64,000 bases of DNA from Mycobacterium yunnanensis (GTDB lineage: Bacteria; Actinomycetota; Actinomycetes; Mycobacteriales; Mycobacteriaceae), in the NCBI RefSeq assembly GCF_025823185.1, contig NZ_JACKVK010000001.1:442846-506845 (forward strand), read 5' to 3'. Within the stretch, counting starts at the first letter, position 1, and every line of letters begins with the position of its first letter. Shown here one piece after another: positions 16,429 to 23,833 of the stretch. Below the pieces are notes generated by a model that was not told where the DNA came from, searched no databases, and saw only the letters and a program-made list of their open reading frames with translations. The translations under genes and the position numbers were made by a program.

Positions 16429-17445
16429 GTGCGACTCCGGCGCAGCGTCCTTGCCGGACCCGGGTTCACCCGGGTTCGGCGCGGCAAGGGGTTTTCCTAC
16501 CTCGACGCCGAGGGTGGACCGCTGACCGACGACCGGCACCTCGAGCGCATCAAGGCACTGGTGATCCCGCCCGCGTGGAAGAAGGTGTGGATCAGTCCGT
16601 ACCCCAATGGCCACATTCAGGCCGTCGGCACCGACGCGGCGGGCCGTCGCCAGTACCAGTATCACGATGCGTGGCAGGAAGAGCGGGCCGAGGCGAAGTT
16701 CGACCGGGTGCTCGAGATGTCCAAGCGCCTCCCCGGCTGGCGGGCACAGATCGCCGACGATCTGGGGGGCCGCGGTTTCACCCGGCAGCGGGTACTGGCG
16801 CTGGCCCTGCACCTGATCGACCTCGGGTACTTCCGCGCCGGAGGTGAACAGTATGCCGACGAGAACGACTCCCACGGCATGGCGACTCTGCTGTGCGAGC
16901 ACGTCAGCGTCGCCAAGGGCGTGGTGTCGTTCGACTTTCCCGCCAAGAGCGGCGTTCGTCGCAGTCTGGAGATCGACGACCCCGCGGTCGTGAAGTCGGT
17001 GCGCTCGCTGTTGCGCCGCGAATGCCCGAGCGATCGATTCCTGGTCGTCCGCGGCGACGACGGCTGGAAGGACGTGCACGCCGATGACCTCAACACCCGC
17101 TTCAAGGAGCTTCTCGGCGCGGACTACAGCGTGAAGGATCTCCGCACGTGGCACGAAACGGTCCTGGCGGCAACGGCTTTCGTCGACGCCGATCCGCCGG
17201 TGTCGAAGAAGGTCGTCAAACGGGTGGAATCGGCGGTGATGAAGGAGGTGTCCCAGGGGCTGGGCAACACCCCCGCGGTGGCGCGCTCGTCCTACGTCGA
17301 CCCCCGGGTGGTCCAGGGTTACGAGCAGGGACTGACCATCGCGGCCGCCGCCAAGCGCGCCGACCGCATCGACGATCCCGCCGAGAAGCAAGCCGTCGTC
17401 GAACGCGCCACCCGGACCCTCATCCAGCGAGTGGGCAAGTCCTGA
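16429..17445 (+). CDS. DNA topoisomerase IB (poxvirus type)
   Basis: This 338-residue enzyme relaxes supercoils by nicking one strand through a 3'-phosphotyrosine. The N-terminal domain shows GFTRVRRGKGFSYLDAEGG and LVIPPAWKKVWISP. The catalytic domain has YQYHDAW, a RVLALALHLIDLGYFRAGGEQYA helix, DLRTWHETVLAA with the conserved His region, and the nucleophilic tyrosine in ARSSYVDPRVV. The length is normal for the bacterial poxvirus-like group. The start is GTG at 16429. Bacterial IB enzymes are sporadic and are not the main housekeeping relaxase. Pairing with a Tudor-like gene under a stress-type promoter suggests a role in DNA protection, which is inference. Confidence 0.9.
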   Translation: MRLRRSVLAGPGFTRVRRGKGFSYLDAEGGPLTDDRHLERIKALVIPPAWKKVWISPYPNGHIQAVGTDAAGRRQYQYHDAWQEERAEAKFDRVLEMSKRLPGWRAQIADDLGGRGFTRQRVLALALHLIDLGYFRAGGEQYADENDSHGMATLLCEHVSVAKGVVSFDFPAKSGVRRSLEIDDPAVVKSVRSLLRRECPSDRFLVVRGDDGWKDVHADDLNTRFKELLGADYSVKDLRTWHETVLAATAFVDADPPVSKKVVKRVESAVMKEVSQGLGNTPAVARSSYVDPRVVQGYEQGLTIAAAAKRADRIDDPAEKQAVVERATRTLIQRVGKS

Positions 17446-17449
17446 CGCC

Positions 17450-18136
17450 TCACCAACCGTCGGACGAGCGGGCTGCCAAGTGTCCGATCGGCGAGTCCTC
17501 CAGGTGATCGGCGAGGTCGCGCGGATTGCGGTAGACCGCTACCGCCCCTTCGCTCTGTAGCCGCAGCACGTCGACGCCGCCACTCTCCACACCGATGCAC
17601 TCGACCCCCGCCCTGGCCGCCGCCTGAACGTCCCAGACGGAGTCGCCGACGAAGACCGCCTGACGGGCGTCGACGCCCGCCCGTCGCAGCGCGACCTCGA
17701 CGATGTCGGGCTGCGGCTTGGCGGTCTCGACGTCCTCCGACGACGTGACGGCAGAGACGATCTCGTCCTGGTCGAGCACCTTGCGCAACAGCTCGAGTTC
17801 ATCCTCGGGCGCCGACGTGGCCAACACGACCTGTAGCCCGGTGGCGTTGACCAGGTCCAGCAGGCGCCTGGTGCCGGGGAGCGGCTTCAGCAAGCGGGCG
17901 GTCTCGAGGTAGAAGCGGGAGTGCAAGTCCTTGGCGCGTTCCTTGACCTCGTCGTCGGAGTCCGGCGCCAACTCCTTCAGAAGAGACGAGCCGTCCATCC
18001 CGATGCCTCGATGGATGCGCCAGGACTCCACGTCGACGTCGACCTCGTCGAAGGCCCGTTGCCACGCGTGCACGTGGAGGTAGTTGGAGTCGACCAGGGT
18101 GCCGTCGATGTCGAACAAGACTGCGGGTGTGGGCAT
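17450..18136 (-). CDS. HAD-superfamily hydrolase (phosphoglycolate phosphatase/beta-PGM-like)
   Basis: This 228-residue protein has all four HAD motifs: the nucleophile in LFDIDGTLVDSN, motif II in VVLATSAPEDE, the Lys in DVETAKPQPDIVEVAL, and the acidic motif GDSVWDVQAAARAG. The helical cap between residues 15 and 85 makes it a type I cap enzyme such as a phosphoglycolate phosphatase or beta-phosphoglucomutase. The substrate cannot be told. The start is the ATG at 18136, which places the nucleophile Asp near residue 9. A SigF-like promoter ends eleven bases upstream. The stop is five bases from that of the convergent topoisomerase gene. Confidence 0.85.
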   Translation of the reverse strand: MPTPAVLFDIDGTLVDSNYLHVHAWQRAFDEVDVDVESWRIHRGIGMDGSSLLKELAPDSDDEVKERAKDLHSRFYLETARLLKPLPGTRRLLDLVNATGLQVVLATSAPEDELELLRKVLDQDEIVSAVTSSEDVETAKPQPDIVEVALRRAGVDARQAVFVGDSVWDVQAAARAGVECIGVESGGVDVLRLQSEGAVAVYRNPRDLADHLEDSPIGHLAARSSDGW

Positions 18137-18146
18137 GCTCGCAGGG

Positions 18147-18171
18147 GTTCCCCCGCCGAGTCGGGTGAAAC
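18147..18171 (-). promoter_or_regulatory. SigF-like promoter for the HAD gene (GTTT, 15 bases, GGGAAC)
   Basis: On the minus strand GTTT (18171-18168) is followed after 15 bases by GGGAAC (18152-18147), eleven bases from the HAD start codon. The -35 element is one arm of a perfect 10-bp dyad at 18162-18184 (CGGGTGAAAC, three bases, GTTTCACCCG). The -10 element departs from the consensus GGGTA by one base. Confidence 0.4.
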
Positions 18172-18174
18172 GGT

Positions 18175-18200
18175 GTTTCACCCGTGGGGTGCTCGGGAAC
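18175..18200 (+). promoter_or_regulatory. Mirror-image SigF-like promoter toward mscS (GTTT, 16 bases, GGGAAC)
   Basis: The other arm of the dyad at 18162-18184 supplies GTTT at 18175-18178, and GGGAAC follows at 18195-18200. Transcription would run toward the channel gene at 18351 with about 145 bases of leader. The arrangement mirrors the minus-strand element almost base for base. Confidence 0.33.
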
Positions 18201-18350
18201 GCAGCCCCGGGGGAGTTCAGCCGCCGTCGCGCCGCCGACGACGTTGGCCGCGGCACCAAGACCACACACGTGAAGGGACGATGAATCACGGGGCAGTGGG
18301 CCGGAAATGACTCGGCCGCAGGGGGTTCCGCGCATCCGTGACGATCGCTG

Positions 18351-19250
18351 ATGACTATTTCTCACAACGCATTCGAATTCGTAACTGCCTGGGACGGTCT
18401 GTGGACGTCCAGCTTCGGGCGATGGATCGCCACCAAGGGTTTGCACATCGTGCTGGTGATCGTCGCCACGATGATCGCCACCAGGGTCATTCGTCACGTC
18501 GCAGGCCGGATCAGCAGGCGGCTCGCCCAAAGTGACGACTCCGACGCCACCGTGCAGTCCGAGGCCGTCAAACACCGCCAGGCCCTGGCGTCGGTGATCT
18601 CCTCGGTGGCCATTGCGGTGCTCTACGTCGTCGTCTCGGTCGACGTCGTCAACACTCTGGGGCTGCCCATTGGATCGCTGGTGGCGCCCGCCGCGGTGCT
18701 CGGTGCGGCACTGGGCTTCGGCGCGCAGCGCATCGTCCAGGACTTGCTCAGTGGATTCTTCATCATCACCGAGAAGCAGTACGGCTTCGGCGATCTCGTT
18801 CAGCTGACGATCGGGGCCAGCAACGAGGCGGTCGGTACGGTCGAGGACGTCACCCTACGTGTCACCAAGTTGCGCACCAGCGACGGTGAGATGTTCACCG
18901 TGCCCAACGGCCAGATCGTCAAGTCGCTCAACCTCTCCAAGGACTGGGCGCGCGCGGTGGTCGACATACCGGTCCCCGCGTCGGCGGACCTCAACCGGGT
19001 CAACGAGGTGCTCAAGGGCGTTTCGGAGAAGGCGATGAACGACGACGTGCTGCCGAGCCTGCTGCTGGACCCGCCCTCGCTCATGGGTGTGGAGAGCATC
19101 GGCGTCGACGAAGTCAAGCTGAGGATGGTGGCACGCACCTTGCCGGGCAAGCAGTTCGACGCCGGGCGGCGACTACGGCAACTGGTGGTGGCCGACCTGC
19201 GTCGTGAGGGCATCGACAGCCGCACGTCGACGACGGTCGACGCTGCCTGA
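18351..19250 (+). CDS. Small-conductance mechanosensitive channel, MscS family
   Basis: This 299-residue protein has an N-terminal membrane helix (about 25-45), a second hydrophobic segment (about 80-105) and the pore-lining MscS helix with glycine/alanine packing, VAPAAVLGAALGFGAQRIVQDLLSGFFI. The cytoplasmic beta domain follows (YGFGDLVQL, VEDVTLRVTKLRTSDGEMFTVPNGQI) and a C-terminal alpha/beta domain. MscS channels open on membrane tension and release solutes during hypo-osmotic shock. Its neighbourhood of stress-signalling genes fits that job. The leader is long, with a possible SigF-like promoter at 18175-18200. Confidence 0.9.
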   Translation: MTISHNAFEFVTAWDGLWTSSFGRWIATKGLHIVLVIVATMIATRVIRHVAGRISRRLAQSDDSDATVQSEAVKHRQALASVISSVAIAVLYVVVSVDVVNTLGLPIGSLVAPAAVLGAALGFGAQRIVQDLLSGFFIITEKQYGFGDLVQLTIGASNEAVGTVEDVTLRVTKLRTSDGEMFTVPNGQIVKSLNLSKDWARAVVDIPVPASADLNRVNEVLKGVSEKAMNDDVLPSLLLDPPSLMGVESIGVDEVKLRMVARTLPGKQFDAGRRLRQLVVADLRREGIDSRTSTTVDAA

Positions 19251-19257
19251 GGGCAGC

Positions 19258-19587
19258 TCAGAAGGTCGTCACGAGCACGATGGTGGCGGCGACGACGACC
19301 GCCCACGCGATCACCGGTACGACAACGCCGTACCGGTGACGCGCGGTGAGGAAGGACAGGCCCACGGCGGCGGCGGCCACCGCCGGCGTCCCGTATTCGA
19401 TCAAGCCGAACACGGTTTCATTGGGGCCGAATTCAGTGCACGTTCCGCTGCTGCATCCCGCCGTGCCGAGTACCTGTACATAGGAGTAGACGACGACGGC
19501 CAACGCGGCGGGCGCGCTGAGGATGGCCAGGATCCAGTTGACCGCCGTGCGCGTCCCGTCATTCGTCCGGGTGCTCACGGGAGTCAA
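19258..19587 (-). CDS. Small membrane protein of unknown function (3 TM)
   Basis: This protein has 109 residues from the TTG at 19587, or 106 from the GTG at 19578. Three hydrophobic helices are visible (about 17-38, 60-80 and 84-107). A loop after the first carries a Cys pair in GTAGCSSGTCTEFG, which could form a disulfide outside the membrane. The TTG overlaps the stop of the upstream small acidic gene as TTGA, which favours translation coupling from that start. I do not recognise the family. It is convergent with the MscS gene and separated from it by seven bases. Confidence 0.6.
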   Translation of the reverse strand: MTPVSTRTNDGTRTAVNWILAILSAPAALAVVVYSYVQVLGTAGCSSGTCTEFGPNETVFGLIEYGTPAVAAAAVGLSFLTARHRYGVVVPVIAWAVVVAATIVLVTTF

Positions 19588-19772
19588 CCTTGAGCGCGCG
19601 CCTCGGCACCGGTCTCGCCGGCGTCGAAGTCGTCGTCGGAGGCCTGTTCGCCGACGTAGTTACCGCCCCCGTCGCGGTCGGCACGCGACGCCGCGACGTG
19701 GGAGTCGTCGTCGACGTCGGATTCGCTGCTCGACCGGTTCTCGGGGTCGTCTGTGTGGTGTCGTTCGGACAT
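19584..19772 (-). CDS. Small acidic hydrophilic protein, function unknown
   Basis: This is a 62-residue protein, very rich in Asp, Glu, Ser and Gly (for example MSERHHTDDPENRSSSESD at the start and QASDDDFDAGETGAEARAQG at the end). There is no membrane segment and no cysteine, and it is probably disordered. The start at 19772 is well supported by AGGAGG about eight bases upstream. A GGGTAT element further upstream resembles a SigF -10 box. Together with the coupled membrane gene it forms a two-gene operon. Small acidic proteins of this kind are often stress induced, but I cannot assign a role. Confidence 0.6.
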   Translation of the reverse strand: MSERHHTDDPENRSSSESDVDDDSHVAASRADRDGGGNYVGEQASDDDFDAGETGAEARAQG

Positions 19773-19800
19773 CCTCGTACCTCCTGGGTGCGCCGAAGGG

Positions 19801-19825
19801 ATACCCCGATCGACGTCGCCCACAC
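19801..19825 (-). promoter_or_regulatory. SigF-like promoter for the small acidic protein operon
   Basis: On the minus strand GTGT (19825-19822) precedes GGGTAT (19806-19801) by 15 bases. The -10 box is a perfect match to the SigF/SigB consensus and the -35 has one mismatch. The start codon is about 29 bases downstream with AGGAGG in the leader. Confidence 0.45.
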
Positions 19826-19833
19826 CCCGTGAC

Positions 19834-19859
19834 GTTTCGCGGCGTTCGCGGGAGGGCAC
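19834..19859 (+). promoter_or_regulatory. SigF-like promoter for the lipoprotein gene (GTTT, 16 bases, GGGCAC)
   Basis: GTTT at 19834-19837 is followed after 16 bases by GGGCAC at 19854-19859. The lipoprotein start at 19914 lies 55 bases downstream. It is arranged back to back with the minus-strand element at 19801-19825. Confidence 0.4.
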
Positions 19860-19913
19860 ATGCAAGTGGACCAAGGCGGTCCGCGGCACACTTCGCAGGA
19901 GGACGTTCACTTG

Positions 19914-20195
19914 ATGCGCATGAAGGCGATGACGGGCATGGCGACGGCGGGCTTGGCGCTCGGGGTGCTGCTGAGCGGCTGTGGCGCGAAGGTCGAAGGC
20001 GGCGACACGTCGTGCAAGGACTACCTCAAGGCCAACGACGGCGACCAGCAGACTGCCGTGTCGAAGATGCTCAAGGACGAGAAGGGCACCGACGCAGCGC
20101 AACTCGAGATCACCGGCACCAAGCTGTCGGTGCAGACCTTCTGCCAGACGGCGGGCAAGGAAGACAGCAAGATCAAGGAAGCTCCGCACCTCTAG
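19914..20195 (+). CDS. Small lipoprotein, function unknown
   Basis: This is a 93-residue protein from the ATG at 19914; AGGAGG lies at 19897-19902, and a TTG at 19911 is an equally placed alternative. The N-terminus (MRMKAMTGMATAGLALGVLL) leads to a lipobox LLSGCG, so it is lipid-anchored outside the membrane. The mature domain of about 70 residues contains DTSCKDYLKANDGDQQTAV and QTFCQTAGKED, two cysteines that may form one disulfide, in a helical pattern like small acid-stress chaperones. That resemblance is weak. It stands alone between a SigF-like promoter and the glycosyltransferase operon. Confidence 0.65.
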   Translation: MRMKAMTGMATAGLALGVLLSGCGAKVEGGDTSCKDYLKANDGDQQTAVSKMLKDEKGTDAAQLEITGTKLSVQTFCQTAGKEDSKIKEAPHL

Positions 20196-20204
20196 GGGGG
20201 TGGA

Positions 20205-20229
20205 GTTTCTCGTCGTCGCACGCGGGTAA
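20205..20229 (+). promoter_or_regulatory. Strong SigF-like promoter for the GT2/PIG-L/NodS operon (GTTT, 15 bases, GGGTAA)
   Basis: GTTT at 20205-20208 and GGGTAA at 20224-20229 are 15 bases apart and match the mycobacterial SigF consensus best of all such elements in the window. The ATG at 20239 begins nine bases after the -10 box, which would give an almost leaderless transcript. Confidence 0.55.
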
Positions 20230-20238
20230 GCGTCGGTC

Positions 20239-20943
20239 ATGGTGTGGGACGGTGCGGTGGTGGTGATCCCCGCGCACGACGAAGCTCGCGCGTTGCCCAC
20301 CTGCCTCAAGGCGGTCGTGACCGCGGCGGCGTGCGCATCGGTTCCGGTCTCGATCGTCGTGGTGTTGGATTCCTGCACTGACGAAAGCGCCTCGCTGGCA
20401 GGACGTTTCGGTGCCGATGTGCAGTTCGTCGAGGTCGAGGCCCGCAATGTCGGCGCCGCTCGCGCCGCGGGCTTCACCCACGCCCGCCAGACCATCGGTG
20501 GTGACGAATCGCGCATCTGGTACGCCACGACCGACGCCGACAGCGTCGTCGACCCCGATTGGCTGATCCGGCAGATGGGGGCCGACGCCGACATGGTGCT
20601 CGGCGTCGTACGGGTGGCCAACTGGCGGCAACACTCCGCGGCGTCGGTGCGTCGCTATCTGGCCGGCTACCGGGCGAAGATGCGGCGCGCTGGCGGCGGA
20701 CATGATCACGTGCACGGTGCGAACATGGGATTTCGAGCCGACGGATACTGGGACATCGGTGGTTTTGCGGCGCTGACCTCCGACGAGGACGTCGACCTGG
20801 TCCGCCGCTTCGAACGGGCCGGTCGTCGCATTCACCGCGACGCCGGCTCGTCGGTGGTGACGTCGGCTCGCGTCCAGGGCCGGGCACCCCGCGGATTCGC
20901 CAGCCATCTCAGGACGGTGTCGCGACGCGACGGTGCGGCATGA
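20239..20943 (+). CDS. Glycosyltransferase family 2
   Basis: This 234-residue GT-A enzyme starts with VVVIPAHDEARALPTCL and has the nucleotide-sugar metal motif in WYATTDADSVVDPDWL. An acceptor-side NMGFRADGYWDIGGF and a catalytic EDVDLVRRFERAGRRI region also fit GT2. No membrane segments are present, so it acts in the cytoplasm. It opens a four-gene operon in which every junction overlaps by four bases (ATGA, ATGA, GTGA) with an acyl-CoA dehydrogenase-like protein, a PIG-L deacetylase and a NodS-type methyltransferase. The partners suggest that it adds an amino sugar that is then N-deacetylated and methylated. Donor and acceptor are unknown. Confidence 0.85.
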   Translation: MVWDGAVVVIPAHDEARALPTCLKAVVTAAACASVPVSIVVVLDSCTDESASLAGRFGADVQFVEVEARNVGAARAAGFTHARQTIGGDESRIWYATTDADSVVDPDWLIRQMGADADMVLGVVRVANWRQHSAASVRRYLAGYRAKMRRAGGGHDHVHGANMGFRADGYWDIGGFAALTSDEDVDLVRRFERAGRRIHRDAGSSVVTSARVQGRAPRGFASHLRTVSRRDGAA

Positions 20944-21884
20944 CCGTCGCGCTGGTCCGTCGCTGGCTGGACGCCGGTGAGCTCGACCTGCCCGCGCCGG
21001 GATCCGGGCGCACGGCCGCCCGGTGGTGGAAGTTGGCCGCCCTCACGGAGAACGACGTCGTGGCAGGCAGGCTTGCCGAGGCGCACGCCGATGCACTGGC
21101 GATCCTGGCCGAACTCGGCGGGCCCGATGCGATACCCGGTCAACTCTGGGGCGTCTGGGCTGCCGAAGCCCCGACCGCCGTGGTGACGGCGACCGACGAC
21201 GGCGACGGCCGGGTGCGGCTCCACGGCACCAAGGCGTGGTGTTCCGGCGCCGGGATCTGCAGCCACGCGCTGATCACGGCTCGGCACGAGGACACCGGGC
21301 GCGGCCTCTACGCCGTCGCACTCGACCAGGGCGAGGTGCAACCGCTGCCCGACGACTGGCACAACGCGGGTATGCACGACTCCGACACCCGGTCGGTCCT
21401 GCTCGCCGGCGCCGAGGCCGCACCAGTCGGCCGCCCGGGTGACTACCTGTCCCGGCCAGGCTTCTGGCACGGCGCCATGGGCGTGGCCGCGTGCTGGTTG
21501 GGGGGCGCCCGCGGCGTCGCCGCGCCGCTCTACCGCGCCGTCGCGGCCGAACACGACGGCAGGGCGCCCGACGAACACGCCCGTGCCCACCTCGGCGCCG
21601 TCGACGCGGCGCTGGCCGCCGCGGAGGCCATCTTGGTCTCGGCCGCCTGCTACGTCGACGCCGAGCCACACGGCAGTCGTGCCGAACTCATCGCGCGTCG
21701 GGTGCGCGCCGTCGTCGAGGTGGCCGTCGACGAGGCCGTCGCCCGCACGGGACGAGCGCTCGGCCCGGCACCCCTGGTGCTCGACGCCGCGCACGCCAAA
21801 CGGGTCGCCGATCTCACCGTCTACGTGCGGCAAAGCCACGCCGAGCGAGACCTGGCCGCACTCGGACGGCTGGCGGCCAGATGA
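20940..21884 (+). CDS. Acyl-CoA dehydrogenase-like flavoprotein
   Basis: This 314-residue protein is shorter than the usual 380 residues. The central beta domain is recognisable: an AIPGQLWGVWAAEAP stretch, then RLHGTKAWCSGAGICSHALITA, the usual FAD-facing segment of acyl-CoA dehydrogenases, and later LSRPGFWHGAMGVAACWLGGARG. The C-terminal helical domain is present. I do not see the normal catalytic Glu context near the end, so the enzyme may act on an unusual substrate or as an oxidase. It is coupled by ATGA to both its neighbours, which places it in the glycoconjugate operon rather than in beta-oxidation. Confidence 0.75.
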   Translation: MTVALVRRWLDAGELDLPAPGSGRTAARWWKLAALTENDVVAGRLAEAHADALAILAELGGPDAIPGQLWGVWAAEAPTAVVTATDDGDGRVRLHGTKAWCSGAGICSHALITARHEDTGRGLYAVALDQGEVQPLPDDWHNAGMHDSDTRSVLLAGAEAAPVGRPGDYLSRPGFWHGAMGVAACWLGGARGVAAPLYRAVAAEHDGRAPDEHARAHLGAVDAALAAAEAILVSAACYVDAEPHGSRAELIARRVRAVVEVAVDEAVARTGRALGPAPLVLDAAHAKRVADLTVYVRQSHAERDLAALGRLAAR

Positions 21885-22642
21885 CGGCAGCGGGCAACGG
21901 GCCTCGATTCGCGGCCGCACCCGTCGTCGACGGCGGGACGCCCGCCGCCGACTGGCGCGACTGGGTCGACCGTCTGCCGGCGTTGGATCTGTCCGAATGT
22001 CCGGCGCTCGTCGTCGTCGCGCCGCACCCCGACGACGAGACCCTCGGTTTCGGCGCGACCGCGTCGCTGCTCCATTCCCGCGGCGTCGACGTCACCGTGA
22101 TCTCGGTGACCGACGGCGGTGGCTCCGTGCCAGGCCTGTCGCCCGAGGAGAGGCGGTGGCTGGAACGGCAGCGCCGCGACGAATTGCGTTCGGCGACAGC
22201 AATCTTGGGGCTCGACCAGCCGATGGCGCTCGGACTCGCCGACGGTGAGGTCGCCGCCAGGCAGGGGGAGCTGACGACGCTGCTGGCCGACGTCCTGGCG
22301 GCGAGACCGCCGGGGACGTGGTGTGCCGCCACCTGGCGCGGCGACGGTCATCCCGATCACGAGGCCGTCGGACGCAGCGCCGCTGCCGCGGTGTCGCGCA
22401 CCGGTGCCACGCTGCTCGAGTTTCCGGTGTGGATGTGGCACTGGGCGGCACCCGGTGACGAGGCGGTGCCGTGGCACCGGATGTCGGCAGCGCCCCGTGA
22501 CCACGCGGCCATGGAGCGCAAGCGCAACGCCACCGCGGCGTACGCGTCGCAGCTGGCGCCCTACCGCGACGGCGCGGAGGTGGTGCTGCCGCCGTTCGTG
22601 GTGGAGCGGTTGTTCGCGGTTCCCGAGGTGGTGATCCGGTGA
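21881..22642 (+). CDS. PIG-L/LmbE family N-deacetylase
   Basis: This 253-residue protein has the zinc motif of the family, VVVAPHPDDETLGFGATAS, near residue 50, followed by SVTDGGGSVPG and, later, a metal-binding histidine in WRGDGHPDHEAVGRSA. Family members such as MshB and PIG-L remove the acetyl group from N-acetylglucosamine in small glycosides. No signal peptide is seen, so it acts in the cytoplasm. The start at 21881 overlaps the previous stop as ATGA and the end overlaps the next start as GTGA. It probably deacetylates the product of the operon's glycosyltransferase. Confidence 0.88.
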   Translation: MTAAGNGPRFAAAPVVDGGTPAADWRDWVDRLPALDLSECPALVVVAPHPDDETLGFGATASLLHSRGVDVTVISVTDGGGSVPGLSPEERRWLERQRRDELRSATAILGLDQPMALGLADGEVAARQGELTTLLADVLAARPPGTWCAATWRGDGHPDHEAVGRSAAAAVSRTGATLLEFPVWMWHWAAPGDEAVPWHRMSAAPRDHAAMERKRNATAAYASQLAPYRDGAEVVLPPFVVERLFAVPEVVIR

Positions 22643-23265
22643 CCGACCGACTGCCCGACGAGTACTTCGACGACGTCTACGCCGACTCCTCCGATCCGTG
22701 GGGGATGGCCGAGCGTTGGTATGAGCGGCGCAAGTACTCGATCACCATGGCGATGCTGCCGCAGCAGCGGTACCGGCATGCATTCGAGCCCGGCTGTTCG
22801 ATCGGCATGCTGACCGAGCGACTCGTCGAGCGCTGCGACCGCGTCACCTCCTACGACGTTGCGCAGGCGGCCTTGGACATCACGCGCGGTCGTCTGGGGG
22901 ACCGGGACGGCCTCGAACTGGTGCGCTCGTCACTCGACGCGGCATGGCCGGGCGGGGACGTCGACCTGGTGGTGATCTCCGAGGTCGCCTACTACCTCTC
23001 CGAGGCGGCACTACGTCGCGTGCTCGATCGGGAGTGCCCTCGCCTGGCCGTGGGTACGACCCTCCTGGCTGCCCATTGGCGCCATCCCGTGGCGGACTAC
23101 CCGCTCACGGGGGACCGGGCGAACGCGGTGATCGGCGAGACGGCCGGCCTGACACCGGTCGCGCACTACCTCGACGACGACGTCGTGATCGACGTCTTCC
23201 GGTTCGGCCCGAGCGAGTCGGTCGCCGTCGACACCGGCGTGCCGGGGGCGGTGGCCCGCGGCTAG
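22639..23265 (+). CDS. NodS-type SAM-dependent methyltransferase
   Basis: This 208-residue class I methyltransferase begins with DEYFDDVYADSSDPWGMAERWYERRKY, a segment shared with the NodS family, followed by the SAM site AFEPGCSIGMLTERL and VTSYDVAQAALD, and a DLVVISEVAYYLSE motif. NodS N-methylates the deacetylated sugar of rhizobial Nod factor. Here it directly follows a PIG-L deacetylase, so methylation of a freed amino group is plausible. The start is GTG at 22639 in GTGA. Its stop overlaps the convergent STAS gene by four bases. Confidence 0.85.
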   Translation: MTDRLPDEYFDDVYADSSDPWGMAERWYERRKYSITMAMLPQQRYRHAFEPGCSIGMLTERLVERCDRVTSYDVAQAALDITRGRLGDRDGLELVRSSLDAAWPGGDVDLVVISEVAYYLSEAALRRVLDRECPRLAVGTTLLAAHWRHPVADYPLTGDRANAVIGETAGLTPVAHYLDDDVVIDVFRFGPSESVAVDTGVPGAVARG

Positions 23266-23687
23266 CGGCTCGTCACCAGGCGGAGGTGGCTGCGGGGCGG
23301 GCGGGTGACCGTCGCGATGGCCGACTCCATGCTGTCGGCGACGGGGAGACCGCCGTCGGGATCGCAGACTCCGAGTACTCGGTTGACTTCCGAGCCTGCC
23401 AACACCACCCAGTTGACGGCATGCCGCGAGCTCATGACGTTGATGCGGTGCAAGATCGAAAACCCTTGCACGGCAAAGAAATCGAGCGCTCGGAGGTCGA
23501 CGATCAGCCGACTCGCGCTCTCCAGTTCGCCTTCGACGTGCTTGCTGAGCAGTAGCGCGTTGGCGGCGTCGACCTCGCCCTCGGCGGTGACTACCAAGAT
23601 CGGACCGCGCCCGGCGGACGTGGTGAACCTGACGTTTTGTCGACGTGGGCGGGGTGGCGCTGACGTGGCATCGGGTGCAACTGACAC
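23262..23687 (-). CDS. STAS-domain protein without the usual phosphorylation serine
   Basis: This 141-residue protein carries a STAS domain (VVTAEGEVDAANALLLSKHV, then LIVDLRALDFFAVQGFSIL). In antagonists of RsbV type the signature is D-S-S-G; here it reads A-V-Q-G, so the phosphorylatable Ser is absent. Such a protein could bind its partner constantly or act as a structural subunit. The start is GTG at 23687 with GGAGG five bases upstream; an overlapping ATG in another frame is not used. It is a second STAS protein near the signalling island but stands alone. Confidence 0.78.
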   Translation of the reverse strand: MSVAPDATSAPPRPRRQNVRFTTSAGRGPILVVTAEGEVDAANALLLSKHVEGELESASRLIVDLRALDFFAVQGFSILHRINVMSSRHAVNWVVLAGSEVNRVLGVCDPDGGLPVADSMESAIATVTRPPRSHLRLVTSR

Positions 23688-23833
23688 ATGGACCTCCGGT
23701 GGCTTTCGCTCACGCGTCTGGGGGTGACGTCAAGAGGACCTCGTGACGTGGGGAGGCTGTCAGTTCAACCTGCAGTCGAGAGTAGTACGGGTCGACCAGT
23801 CGAAACAATGGTGTCTTCCTGAGAGCTTGCCGT

